Source: Oscillospiraceae bacterium
GTDB lineage: Bacteria > Bacillota > Clostridia > Oscillospirales > QAMX01
Assembly (NCBI GenBank): GCA_015067715.1
Contig: SVLY01000015.1
Location: forward strand, 1-51,960
Length of the DNA: 51,960 nt
Reading direction: 5' to 3'
How positions within the stretch are numbered: the stretch's first letter is position 1; every line of letters starts with the position of its first letter. Below the pieces are notes generated by a model. It was not told where the DNA came from, searched no databases, and saw only the letters and a list, made by a program, of their open reading frames with translations. Shown here in pieces: positions 22,502 to 31,658 of the stretch. The position numbers and the translations under genes are program-made.

Positions 22502-25326
22502 ACAAAGCTCTTGTTTTCCAGCTTAACAGCGGCTGGCTCCTCACAGACGGAAACGTCTCGGACAGCCCGGAATTTCACACAAACGGCATCCCCCGGGAAA
22601 ACGCCGTAAACGCCGACCTGCCCTGTATGACCCATATGTACATCAAGGATCACGTGGGCATTTCCTGGTACGAAAAAGAATTCGAGCTCCCCGCCCTTCC
22701 GGACGAAAACAGCCTCGCTCTGCTCTGCTTTGAGCAGGCCATTTTCCGCACCGAGGTCTCGGTGAACGGCAGGCTTGCCGGAGTTCACGTGGGCGTTGAA
22801 GACCCCTTTTATTTCGACGTTACAGAGCTTCTCATCCCCGGCAAAAACCGCATAACCGTGCGCACCTCAAAACCCCACGATATTCCCGTTGACGGCTACA
22901 CCTTTGACGAGATCCCCCACAGAAACCAGACGACCCGTGGGCTGTTCCCCGGAATGTGCTACAACGAATCCGGCATATCCGGTGAGGTCTGTCTGAAATA
23001 TCTCCCCCGGGTGTATATCGACGATCTCTTTCTCTGTCCCAACGTTGACACCGGGGAGATCGACGTTCAGATCACCGCCGTCAACGCCCTTGGCGAAAAC
23101 ACGGAGGCCGGTCTTGCACTTGGCGCTCGTCTTTCCCCCTCCGGAGAGACCGAGGCCGAAGCCACCCTCTCTCTTAGCCTCGTTCCCGGCGAAAACACCT
23201 TCAAGACCTCTCTGAAGCTTCAAAACGTCCGCCTTTGGGACACCGCCGACCCCAATCTCTACGCCGTCACCGCAGAGCTTTTCTCCGCCGCCGGAGTCCA
23301 CTCTGCCGCAAAGAATTGCGGCTTCCGCACCTTTACCGTGGGCGAGGACGGGTATTTTTACCTCAACGGACGGCGAATTCTGCTCCGCTGTTCCCACACA
23401 GGCAACGCCATGCCCGAATCCACCCACACTGTCTCCCGGGACAGGGAGCTTTTGAGAAAGGATTTTCTCATGGCAAAGGCCACGGGCTTCAACGCCATAC
23501 GCTATATTTCCGGCGCCGCCCTGCCAATTCAGCTGGACGTCTGCGACGAGATCGGCCTTATGATCTACGTTGAGCCCCTTGCCTCCTGGAAGACCGCCAA
23601 CGGCCCCCACGCCGTGGATATCTACCGCCACGATCTGCTCTCCATGATAAAACGGGACAGAAGCCACCCCTGCATTACCGTATGGGGGCTTTTGAACGAG
23701 CATTTCCGAACCGAGCCCTACAACGAGGTCTTCGATGCGGCGGTAAACAGCCTTGCCGATATCCGCAGGCTGGACGGCTCGAGGCTCGTTATACTCTCCA
23801 GCGGCCGCTGGGACAACAGGGCCGACGTGGGCTCCTACAGCAACCCCGGCAAAACAGAATGGGAATTTGGCTGGGGAATGGACGGTGACGCCGGATACAC
23901 CGACGACCGGGACGGCGACCTTGGGGACGTTCACTTCTACCCCTATACCATCCCTCTCAGAAAAGACACCTGCGAGAGAATGCGAACCTTCGGCGCCAAG
24001 GGGAACAAGCCTGTTTTCATCTCCGAAAGCGGCGTTGGCAGTGCCTTGGACACGGTTTCCGTCCTCCGCTACTACGACCGTCCCGGTACGATCGACTTTG
24101 CCCCCGACATTCAGCTCTACAAAAAGATGAACGACCGCTTCCTTTGGGATATTGAGCGCTACGGCTTTGCAGACTGCATACCCTTCCCCTCTGCCCTCAT
24201 GGACAAGAGCATGGAAAACCACGTTTACTACCGTGAACAGGCCTTTGACCAGCTCCGCGCAAACCCCAGAGTCTGCGGCATAAGCCTCACCGGACTTCTT
24301 GACCACAGTACCTGCGGCGAGGGGCTCTGGACGATATACCGCACCTTTAAGCCCGGCATTGCGGACGTTCTGCAGAACGGGTTTGCCCCCCTGCGCTGGT
24401 GCGTTTTCCCCTCTGCCCCCGCAGTTTTCTCCGGTGACCCCGTGGGCTTTGAAGGGAAGCTGGCCTCAGAGGACATTCTCATTTCAGGCAAGACCTATTC
24501 CTCCATCGCCGGAATTACAGATCAAAACGGAAATCCCATAGACGTCCGCAAATACAGCTTCACCCCGACGGACGAAGAGGTTAAAACCATGGTCATTCCC
24601 GTTTTCAACGAGGAATGGTCCACCGAAAGCCTTGCCCCGGGAAAATACACCTTTAAGGCCGAGCTTCTCTCCGGCGGACTTGCCGTCTGCGGCACAAAGA
24701 GCTTCTACGTTCTGGAAAAAGCCGCCTCCCGAACCCACAGAAGGGTCTGCACCTACGGCCTCACCCCCGAACAGGAAGCCCTTCTTGCCGACCTGGGCTT
24801 TGAGGTACGCGGCCTTGAGAGCTATTCCGGGGACGGAGTTATCCTCTGCGGAACTGTGGACGAAAAGGGACTTGGGCTAATCGGTGAAAAGCTCAGCCTT
24901 GGTGCAACGGTCGTCGCCGCAAGGGCGGCATCTGAAAACGACCGTTCCCACGAGCTTCTCCCCGAGGCTCGCCGCCCCGGGGTCAACCGCGAAAGCGACT
25001 GGCTCTACCACAGAGAGAGCTTCTTCCGCCCCGGCTGTGAGCTGTTCGAGGGTATGCGCACCGGTCTTGCAGACGCTCTGCTCTACACGGGCGTCATCTC
25101 CGGCAACCACCTTGTGGGAAGGGACTCCTCCCTCCCGGACGACACCCACGCCTTTGCCTTTGCAACGGGCTACCCCAACGGCGAGGGCTACCTCGGCGGA
25201 TTTAAGCTGGGAACTTACGTCCTCGATAAGGGCAGGCTGGTTCTGAACTCCTACGATATTCTGGATTCCGCCGCCACGGTCCCTTACGCAAGGCAGCTTC
25301 TTGTAAACCTGCTGGACAAGGCATAA
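22498..25326 (+). CDS. Glycoside hydrolase family 2 protein (beta-galactosidase/glucuronidase type)
   Basis: A 942-residue intracellular GH2 enzyme. The N-terminal jelly-roll (ISWYEKEFELPA, VSVNGRLAGVHVG, DPFYFDVTELL) is followed by the immunoglobulin-like domain and the TIM barrel starting near FRTFTVGEDGYFYLNGRR. The proposed acid/base Glu is in TVWGLLNEH (about residue 401) and the nucleophile Glu in VFISESGVG (about 510). The acid/base motif differs from the common WSLGNE, so substrate cannot be read from it. A further C-terminal domain of about 250 residues has no clear match. The ATG overlaps the stop of the previous gene by 4 nt. Beta-galactosidase, beta-glucuronidase or beta-mannosidase activity is possible. 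Confidence 0.88.
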   Translation: MNKALVFQLNSGWLLTDGNVSDSPEFHTNGIPRENAVNADLPCMTHMYIKDHVGISWYEKEFELPALPDENSLALLCFEQAIFRTEVSVNGRLAGVHVGVEDPFYFDVTELLIPGKNRITVRTSKPHDIPVDGYTFDEIPHRNQTTRGLFPGMCYNESGISGEVCLKYLPRVYIDDLFLCPNVDTGEIDVQITAVNALGENTEAGLALGARLSPSGETEAEATLSLSLVPGENTFKTSLKLQNVRLWDTADPNLYAVTAELFSAAGVHSAAKNCGFRTFTVGEDGYFYLNGRRILLRCSHTGNAMPESTHTVSRDRELLRKDFLMAKATGFNAIRYISGAALPIQLDVCDEIGLMIYVEPLASWKTANGPHAVDIYRHDLLSMIKRDRSHPCITVWGLLNEHFRTEPYNEVFDAAVNSLADIRRLDGSRLVILSSGRWDNRADVGSYSNPGKTEWEFGWGMDGDAGYTDDRDGDLGDVHFYPYTIPLRKDTCERMRTFGAKGNKPVFISESGVGSALDTVSVLRYYDRPGTIDFAPDIQLYKKMNDRFLWDIERYGFADCIPFPSALMDKSMENHVYYREQAFDQLRANPRVCGISLTGLLDHSTCGEGLWTIYRTFKPGIADVLQNGFAPLRWCVFPSAPAVFSGDPVGFEGKLASEDILISGKTYSSIAGITDQNGNPIDVRKYSFTPTDEEVKTMVIPVFNEEWSTESLAPGKYTFKAELLSGGLAVCGTKSFYVLEKAASRTHRRVCTYGLTPEQEALLADLGFEVRGLESYSGDGVILCGTVDEKGLGLIGEKLSLGATVVAARAASENDRSHELLPEARRPGVNRESDWLYHRESFFRPGCELFEGMRTGLADALLYTGVISGNHLVGRDSSLPDDTHAFAFATGYPNGEGYLGGFKLGTYVLDKGRLVLNSYDILDSAATVPYARQLLVNLLDKA

Positions 25327-25358
25327 AAAAACGGCTAAAACAAAAAGCTTCACGGTTA

Positions 25359-25385
25359 GCGTGTTCTCCGTTAAGGAGAACACGC
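25359..25385 (+). terminator. 11-bp hairpin after the GH2 gene
   Basis: GCGTGTTCTCC (25359-25369) and GGAGAACACGC (25375-25385) pair perfectly around GTTAA. There is no T-run, so it is probably an mRNA 3' stabiliser or the first element of the palindrome array that follows, rather than a classical terminator. Confidence 0.5.
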
Positions 25386-25386
25386 A

Positions 25387-25560
25387 GTCAAATCCGTCTT
25401 CGACGGATGAAATCCACCTCTGGTGGATGAAATCGCTTTCGCGATGAAATCCTGCTTCGCAGGGTTGTATTTAGCGGATTTGATTTCATCCAAGGACTTG
25501 TCCTTGGATTTCATCTGAACGAAGTGAAGATTTCATCATTGCCGTGCAACGATTTCATTA
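25387..25560. repeat. Symmetric array of palindromes punctuated by ATGAAAT then ATTTCAT
   Basis: CCGTCTTCGACGG, CCACCTCTGGTGG, CGCTTTCGCG and CCTGCTTCGCAGG are each separated by ATGAAAT. After about 25465 the punctuation turns into its reverse complement: GATTTCAT, CCAAGGACTTGTCCTTGG, ATTTCAT, GATTTCAT and GATTTCAT. The stems differ in sequence but share tri- or tetraloops such as TTC and TCT. A related array is at 17792-17900. No coding frame is credible here. Confidence 0.75.
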
Positions 25561-25580
25561 AACTGACAGAAAAAGAGAGA

Positions 25581-26784
25581 AAAGGTCTCCTTGGGCACAA
25601 TGTCGCCGGGAAAGGTAGCAGGGATGATACGCCAAACGGGCGAACGCAGTTCGCCCCTACGGTGTACGGCTTACCTTTCTGCCCGTAGGGGAGGATTCCA
25701 TATCCTCCCCTAACGTTTCGGCGGGAGCAAGCCCCCGCCCTACTCTTATCGGAGTATCACGCAACTCTATTCGCCTGACGGCGAGTTATATTGCTACGCA
25801 GTGGTATTTGCTTCGCAAGTTGTTGGCGAATAGAATAACACGCTGACGAGTGGTTAGCATATCACTTATCAGACAAAAAGAATATTTGAAATGTAGGGAC
25901 GCCCCTCCCGGGGCGTCCGGAAAAGGTCTCCTTGGGCACAATGTCGCCGGGAAAGGTAGCAGGGATGATACGCCAAACGGGCGAACGCAGTTCGCCCCTA
26001 CGGTGTACGGCTTACCTTTCTGCCCGTAGGGGAGGATTCCATATCCTCCCCAAATGTTTCGGCGGGAGCAAGCCCCCGCCCTACTCTTTTCGGAGTATCA
26101 CGCAACTCTATTCGCCTGACGGCGAGTTATATTGCTTCGCAGTGATATTGCTACGCAGTGATATTTGCTTCGCAAGTTGTTGGCGAATAGAATAACACGC
26201 TGACGAGTGGTTAGCATATCACTTATCGGACAAAAAGAATATTTGAAATGTAGGGACGCCCCTCCCGGGGCGTCCGGAAAAGGTCTCCTTGGGCACAATG
26301 TCACCGGGAAAGGTAGCAGGGATGATACGCCAAACGGGCGAACGCAGTTCGCCCCTACGGTGTACGGCTTACCTTTCTGCCCGTAGGGGAGGATTCCGTA
26401 TCCTCCCCAAACGTTCCGGCGGGAGCAAGCCCCCGCCCTACTCTTAACGGAGTATCACGCAGCTCTATTCGCCTGACGGCGAGTTATATTGCTTCGCAGT
26501 GATATTGCTACGCAAGTTGTTGGCGAATAGAATAACACGCTGACGAGTGGTTAGCATATCACTTATCAGACAAAAAGAATATTTGAAATGTAGGGACGCC
26601 CCTCCCGGGGCGTCCGGAAAAGGTCTCCTTGGGCACAATGTCGCCGGGAAAGGTAGCAGAGATGATACGCCAAACAGGCGAACGCAGTTCGCCCCTACGG
26701 CTCACGGTTTACCTTTCTGCCCGTAGGGGAGGATTCCATATCCTCCCCAAACGTTTCGGCGGGAGCAAGCCCCCGCCCTACTCT
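25581..26784. repeat. Tandem repeat, 3.5 copies of an approximately 340-bp unit
   Basis: Units begin with AAAGGTCTCCTTGGGCACAA at 25581, 25922, 26279 and 26618, so the periods are 341, 357 and 339 bp; the last unit stops at 26784. Each unit contains the GGCGAACGCAGTTCGCCC hairpin, a GGGGAGGATTCC(A/G)TATCCTCCCC hairpin, GGCGGGAGCAAGCCCCCGCC, an AT-rich part with CGCCTGACGGCG, and GGGACGCCCCTCCCGGGGCGTCC. The length differences come from short duplications of a GATATTGCT(A/T)CGCAGT motif near the middle of the unit. The GC-rich parts are the inverted form of the modules at 1-256. It is non-coding. Confidence 0.92.
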
Positions 26785-26786
26785 GT

Positions 26787-26823
26787 AAAAAAAAGCTCCA
26801 CGGAAAACCGTGAAGCTTTTTTT
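26787..26823. terminator. Terminator of the alpha-mannosidase gene (bidirectional)
   Basis: AAAAAAAAGCTCCACGG and CCGTGAAGCTTTTTTT flank a 4-nt loop (one mismatch), with A-runs on one side and T-runs on the other. It ends the minus-strand gene 14 nt after its stop and also blocks transcription coming from the tandem repeats. Confidence 0.88.
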
Positions 26824-26836
26824 GTTATAGATAGGT

Positions 26837-29800
26837 TTACAGCTCAAGAAGCTGTTTTAAGGAGCCGCCGTCGCGGTAGAGGTCGTCTATCATGATATGG
26901 GCCCAAATGCAATGGCGAGGACCCTTTTTCTCCACGCCGGAGAAGTGGATACGGCCGTTCATGCACAGCTTGCCGACAGCATACCAGGAGAGGTTGGGGT
27001 CGCCCTCAACATCGAAGACGATCTCCTTCTTTTCCCCGGGCTCCAGGGTGACGGGGGTGCACAGCGGGCCGATCTTTGCCGCGCCGAAGGGGTTAAAGCC
27101 GTCCATATCGCCCCAGGACTCGATGGGAGAAGCCATGAGAAGCTCGCCGCGGAGGGTCTGGGAGGTGGGGTTCTCAACGGTGGCCTTGAGCACGCCGTCG
27201 GTGTAGGAAAGGGTGAACTCGGGATCGAAATAGCCAACCTCGAACACGTCGCAGAACACCTGACCGTCAACACCGTAGACCAGACGGACGATGCCCTTGG
27301 CATCCTCCGAAGGCTTGGTGAAGGTCACGGGGTAGACCGCGTGGGCACCGGGCGCGAGATCGTACTCGAAGGTCTCGGCAGAGGCGCTCCATCCCTCGGG
27401 AAGCTCAAGCTTTAATACGCCGGAGGCGGAAACGTCCACGTGGTTGTTTGCAACGGAGACCTCGGTGCAAATGTGCAGACCGTCGGGCTCGGAGGGGTTG
27501 CGGCTGATAACTGCGGCAACCGCCATATAGCCCATTGCCATGGAGCCAAGGTCGTGCTCCCAGGTGCGGATGTAGGTGGGCTCGGTGAGCTCGCGCTCTG
27601 CACCGATGACCGCGCCGGTCTGGGCAGAAACCTCTGCAGGCATGAGGCGGACGGTGTCTATCATGTGGGGAGTAAGGCTGAGGGTGAGCTCTTTGCCCTC
27701 GGGTGCAAGGGGCTCGTTGCCCTCTTCCAGCATATCGGTGCGGAAGGCAGAGGCAATATCAAAGCAGGCAGAGAGCTTCGTCTCGCCGGAAACGCCGTTG
27801 GGCTCGAAGCATCTCACGGTAACGCCGCGGTCAAGGGCAGAGCCAAACTCGCCCTTCATGGAGGCCATGGGTGTGCCACCAAGCTTGAAGGCGGTGACGA
27901 TGGCGTCGCCCTCGGACTTCATAAAGCTCATTTTTGCGGGAAGCTTTCCCTCGCCGCTATTACCGGGAACGATGGCAAAGAGGGGGTCGTTGAGCTCAAG
28001 AGCTCTGCGGTAGATCTGAGCTTCGCGGTAGCTCTCTCTGTGGGGAAGGAGGCTGTAGCGGAAGATATGGCTCTTTCTTTCGGGAACCAGCTTGCTTCCG
28101 GTGTTGGTATTGCCAACGTTGCCGTAGAACTCGGCGGTGTGGAACAGCATAAGGTTCAGCATTCCGCCCTTTTCAACACTGCAGGCGATGTTGCCGGTGT
28201 TGAGCAGAGCAATACCGTAGTCCTCGCAGACCCCGGCGCTCTCGCCCAGAACGTTTTCAAGGTCGATAAATCTGCCGGCCTCACAGGCAAGGGCGATCTT
28301 TTCGGCAAATGCGGCGGAGCATTTTTCACAGCCGGAAACAACCAGGAACACGTCGATGGGCTTGTTCCATGCATTGTCGCTGTCCCGCAGGAAGAGAACG
28401 GCGGTGCCCTTTTCTTCAACTGCCTTTGAAAGATTGGCTCTGACCTTGTCGGATACTCCGGCAAGGAGCTTTTCGGCGTAGATATTGCCGTCTTCTGCGG
28501 TGGTGAGTACGATTCGGGTGTCGCTGGTGAGATCCTCGTTAAAGTGGATTATCTGGGAGCCCTCACAGCTCTGCATTCCGTCGGGGAAGACGGTGACAGG
28601 AATGGCCTTTTTGGTAAGGGCGAAGAGAAGCTTTTCGGTCTGGGCCTCAAGACTGCCCTCCTTGCGGATGATCTGGGTCATGCCCATGTTGACGGCAGAC
28701 CTCTTTCCGTTGGTTTCAAACCGGACGGTAACGCTGGGGCCGTAGTCCATCCACTGATTGGCGGGATAGACGGCGCAGTGGGAGAACATGGCAAACCAGT
28801 GGGTCTTGAAATCCATGCTTCCAAGGCTTTCGTTTCTCACCTGGGGGGCAAAACGGTCGTCAAACACGGCACGGGCACCCTTGAGGGTGGTGGGGAAGGT
28901 GACGCAGAAGAGATCGTCCTCTTCGCGGTAGTCGTCGCATCTGGTGACGAAGTCGATTCTGGGAGATCCGGCGTTGAGGGTTATCTCCTGGGTGACGGGG
29001 CTGACGTTTCCAAGGCCGTAGCTCACGGTGAGCTTCTGGTAATCGCCGCACTTTTCGCTCTTCACAGCGGCGTTGAAGCGCTGGGACTCAAGGCGGTGGC
29101 CGGTGGTGTAGAACTCGTGCTGAGCCTCCATGCGGTCGTGGGTCTCCTTGAGGGCGATGACCCGGTTGGCAGGGCCGTCGACGGTGAGGTCGATAAGCTC
29201 CTTCTTTTCCTTTTTGTCGTAGAGGGAGACGATACCGCCGCCACGCGCCGGGTCAACCTCGATGCGGTAGAACTCGTTTTCGATGATATTGTCCTTGCCC
29301 ACGGTCGCGGGAGCGCAGACGGAAGCGCCGGGAAGCTCCAGCTCGCCGGGAAGCTCGATCTTTTCCTCACGGCGCAGGGCAAACACAGAATAGCCAAAGG
29401 CGGGAGTTTCAGCGGCAAAGCTGATAAGGGCTTCAAACTTACCGTCCTTTTCCCGGCAGGAGACAACGCGGAAACGAACCGAATTGCCCTCAGGGTCGTT
29501 GAGAACGTACTTCTCGGGGGCTTCGTCCAGAGCAAGTCTGACGGTGACGTATTCCTTTCTGTCCCAGGTGTGGGGGTTGAAGACCGCAACGGGAATTGCC
29601 GCCTCGGGAAGGGCGGCGTTTCCGCCGATGTAGTCTGCGGCTCTTGCCAGAACGTCGGCGGCAAGCTCAACAGCCTCCCGGTATTCTATCATAAGGTCAA
29701 CGAAGGAGACCTCGTTGTTGGTGCCGGTGATAGAGTCGTGGTGCTGGCCGCAGAGCAGCTGGCGCCATGCCTTGTCAAGTGCCTTTTCGGGGTATTTTGC

Positions 29801-31624
29801 CCCCATAAGAGCGGCGGCAGAGGCAAACTTTTCTGCGGAGATCAGCAGATTTTCCGCAAGGCGGTTGGCCTGCTTGATCTCGGAACGGGTGAGGGAGGTG
29901 CCGATGTGGTAAAGAGACATATCGCGGCTGGTGAATTCAAAGGGAGAGGGCTTTCCGCTTTCGGTAATGCGCTTTTCGTCGTCGAGAAGTGCCTTGCTGA
30001 TGGTGGAGGGAATGCTGTACTCGGCCTTGTTCACGGTCTCCTCCGTCCAGGAGAGGTCGCCGTCAACGGGATAGCCGGGAACGGTGCCAAGCGCACCGCC
30101 GCTGCCCTCGCAAACAGAGAGGTCGTATTTCTGGGAGGTGCCTCTGCCAACGCCGCCGCGGCGGTGGATAAGACTGGTTCCGTCGGGAGAGACGTGGCGG
30201 AAGGCGGACTTGAAGCCAAAGATATGCTTGCCCCAGAAAACGCCGGTACATCCGCCCTTTGCGGAGATCTGGCTCATCTGGTTAAAGTGTCCGAAAACGT
30301 CGCCGGGGCTGTAAACGTCGCAGATGCGTCCCAGAACGTCCCTGTGGTAAAGCTGGCCGTAGACCATGTTGCGCACGATGCCCTCGGGAGAAGAGGTAAG
30401 CTCGTTGGGCTGGTTGTAGAAGCAGTCTGCCTCAGCGTGGCCGTCAACGAATTTTTCCTTGAGGAAATCCCTGTCGTGGGGGTAAATGCTGTAATAGGGG
30501 TGGAGATAATCTATCTCAGAGATTATCGCCTTGTAGCGGTCGTCCCGGCGCATCTCGCCCAAAATCTCCCGGAGGATGTATATGGCGCCCATGGCATAAA
30601 CGCGCTGTTCCTGATGGTAGGTGGTGTCGAAATGGAAGCTGGAGCCGGTGAGTTCCTTTTTCTCGTAAGTGGGCGGTCCGAAGCTTCTCACTTTGAACTC
30701 ACCCTCGCCCTTTGCGCCAAAGCAGGAGATGCTCACGGGAGCGACGACCTCGCCCGCCTTTTCGGCGGAGAGCTCTGCGCGGACAAGGCGCACCTCTCCG
30801 GCCTTCATGGAGCCAAGCTCCACCTTCTGCCAACCGTCGATCTCAACGGTGACGTTGTCCGCATCGGCGTATGCCGCGGCAAAGCAGGGGAATATCTGTC
30901 TTGGTGTCTCGTCGCGTTTTGTGTATATCGCGGTGACAGCGGGCTGGGTAAGGCTGACGGGGCCTGCGGTGGCGGAGATGGGCCAGATTGAGCAGTTGGT
31001 CATTGAGAGGTCCACCGTGTCGCAGATATAGCCCGGGCGGAGCTTGAAGAGCAAGAGGTTAAGCCCGTCCTCAAAGGTGACGGGAACGAGATTTCCCATG
31101 GTGGGAACGCCCTTAACGCGGCCAAAGGGAGTGTCGGAAACAAGCCTGCCGTTGAGGAAAAGGCGGCAGCCGGAGTTTTCGTAGGCGATGACAGCGCGCT
31201 TTTTGCCGGAGCATCTGACGTAAACTGCGGCGTAGAAAATGCAGTTTCTCTGTTCGGTCATGTAAAGCGCCTCGTCGCAGGAGGAGTCGCCGTCGTCGGG
31301 GTCGAAGCGAAGCATGTTCCACTTATTAAGGCCGGGCTTCCAGACAGGGCTGGCATCTCCCAGATAAGCGTTGTGGCATCTCAGCCCAAGATAGGGGGCA
31401 ATGCCTGCCTCTCCGCCGTCGGCGGAGAGATAGTCCGGTTCAAGAATAATGTCGCGCTTGTACAGATATTCGGTCTCAAAAGCGCCCTCCGTCTGCATAA
31501 CGTAGGGTCCAAGCACCATCCAGTCGGTATTGCGGTACTTTGCGGGGTCTCCCGAGGCGCCTGCCGCCTCGATCACGGAAAAGTCGATCTCGCGGATCTC
31601 GCCGTGGATTTTATCCTCGTACAT
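26837..31624 (-). CDS. GH38-type alpha-mannosidase, 1595 aa
   Basis: A very long cytoplasmic glycoside hydrolase. After an N-terminal extension of about 330 residues with beta-sandwich character (GCRLFLNGRLVSDTPFG), the GH38 catalytic part begins near FHFDTTYHQEQRVYAMGA. The DVFGHFNQMSQI motif (about residue 441) contains the presumed nucleophile Asp. The GQHHDSITGTNNE motif (about residue 626) is the GH38 metal-binding/helix-bundle signature. The remainder is the long beta-domain tail plus an extra C-terminal domain. Typical bacterial GH38 proteins are about 850-1050 residues, so this one carries several hundred additional residues at each end. The start ATG at 31624 follows AGGAAAGGA. It lies 34 nt downstream of the pseudo-HtrA gene with no terminator between, so it may belong to the two-component operon. 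Confidence 0.85.
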   Translation of the reverse strand: MYEDKIHGEIREIDFSVIEAAGASGDPAKYRNTDWMVLGPYVMQTEGAFETEYLYKRDIILEPDYLSADGGEAGIAPYLGLRCHNAYLGDASPVWKPGLNKWNMLRFDPDDGDSSCDEALYMTEQRNCIFYAAVYVRCSGKKRAVIAYENSGCRLFLNGRLVSDTPFGRVKGVPTMGNLVPVTFEDGLNLLLFKLRPGYICDTVDLSMTNCSIWPISATAGPVSLTQPAVTAIYTKRDETPRQIFPCFAAAYADADNVTVEIDGWQKVELGSMKAGEVRLVRAELSAEKAGEVVAPVSISCFGAKGEGEFKVRSFGPPTYEKKELTGSSFHFDTTYHQEQRVYAMGAIYILREILGEMRRDDRYKAIISEIDYLHPYYSIYPHDRDFLKEKFVDGHAEADCFYNQPNELTSSPEGIVRNMVYGQLYHRDVLGRICDVYSPGDVFGHFNQMSQISAKGGCTGVFWGKHIFGFKSAFRHVSPDGTSLIHRRGGVGRGTSQKYDLSVCEGSGGALGTVPGYPVDGDLSWTEETVNKAEYSIPSTISKALLDDEKRITESGKPSPFEFTSRDMSLYHIGTSLTRSEIKQANRLAENLLISAEKFASAAALMGAKYPEKALDKAWRQLLCGQHHDSITGTNNEVSFVDLMIEYREAVELAADVLARAADYIGGNAALPEAAIPVAVFNPHTWDRKEYVTVRLALDEAPEKYVLNDPEGNSVRFRVVSCREKDGKFEALISFAAETPAFGYSVFALRREEKIELPGELELPGASVCAPATVGKDNIIENEFYRIEVDPARGGGIVSLYDKKEKKELIDLTVDGPANRVIALKETHDRMEAQHEFYTTGHRLESQRFNAAVKSEKCGDYQKLTVSYGLGNVSPVTQEITLNAGSPRIDFVTRCDDYREEDDLFCVTFPTTLKGARAVFDDRFAPQVRNESLGSMDFKTHWFAMFSHCAVYPANQWMDYGPSVTVRFETNGKRSAVNMGMTQIIRKEGSLEAQTEKLLFALTKKAIPVTVFPDGMQSCEGSQIIHFNEDLTSDTRIVLTTAEDGNIYAEKLLAGVSDKVRANLSKAVEEKGTAVLFLRDSDNAWNKPIDVFLVVSGCEKCSAAFAEKIALACEAGRFIDLENVLGESAGVCEDYGIALLNTGNIACSVEKGGMLNLMLFHTAEFYGNVGNTNTGSKLVPERKSHIFRYSLLPHRESYREAQIYRRALELNDPLFAIVPGNSGEGKLPAKMSFMKSEGDAIVTAFKLGGTPMASMKGEFGSALDRGVTVRCFEPNGVSGETKLSACFDIASAFRTDMLEEGNEPLAPEGKELTLSLTPHMIDTVRLMPAEVSAQTGAVIGAERELTEPTYIRTWEHDLGSMAMGYMAVAAVISRNPSEPDGLHICTEVSVANNHVDVSASGVLKLELPEGWSASAETFEYDLAPGAHAVYPVTFTKPSEDAKGIVRLVYGVDGQVFCDVFEVGYFDPEFTLSYTDGVLKATVENPTSQTLRGELLMASPIESWGDMDGFNPFGAAKIGPLCTPVTLEPGEKKEIVFDVEGDPNLSWYAVGKLCMNGRIHFSGVEKKGPRHCIWAHIMIDDLYRDGGSLKQLLEL

Positions 31625-31658
31625 AAAATGCGGGTCCTTTCCTTTGTTTTAGCTTTTT

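Noticed and set aside
25387-26784. CRISPR array
   Set aside because: Units of about 340 bp, or separators of 7-8 bp with palindromic inserts, do not fit a repeat-spacer pattern, and no cas gene is nearby.
28544-30991. 815-codon plus-strand open frame inside the alpha-mannosidase gene
   Set aside because: Antisense shadow; composition is a Gly/Val/Ala-rich mirror of the GH38 frame, which has the real motifs on the minus strand.
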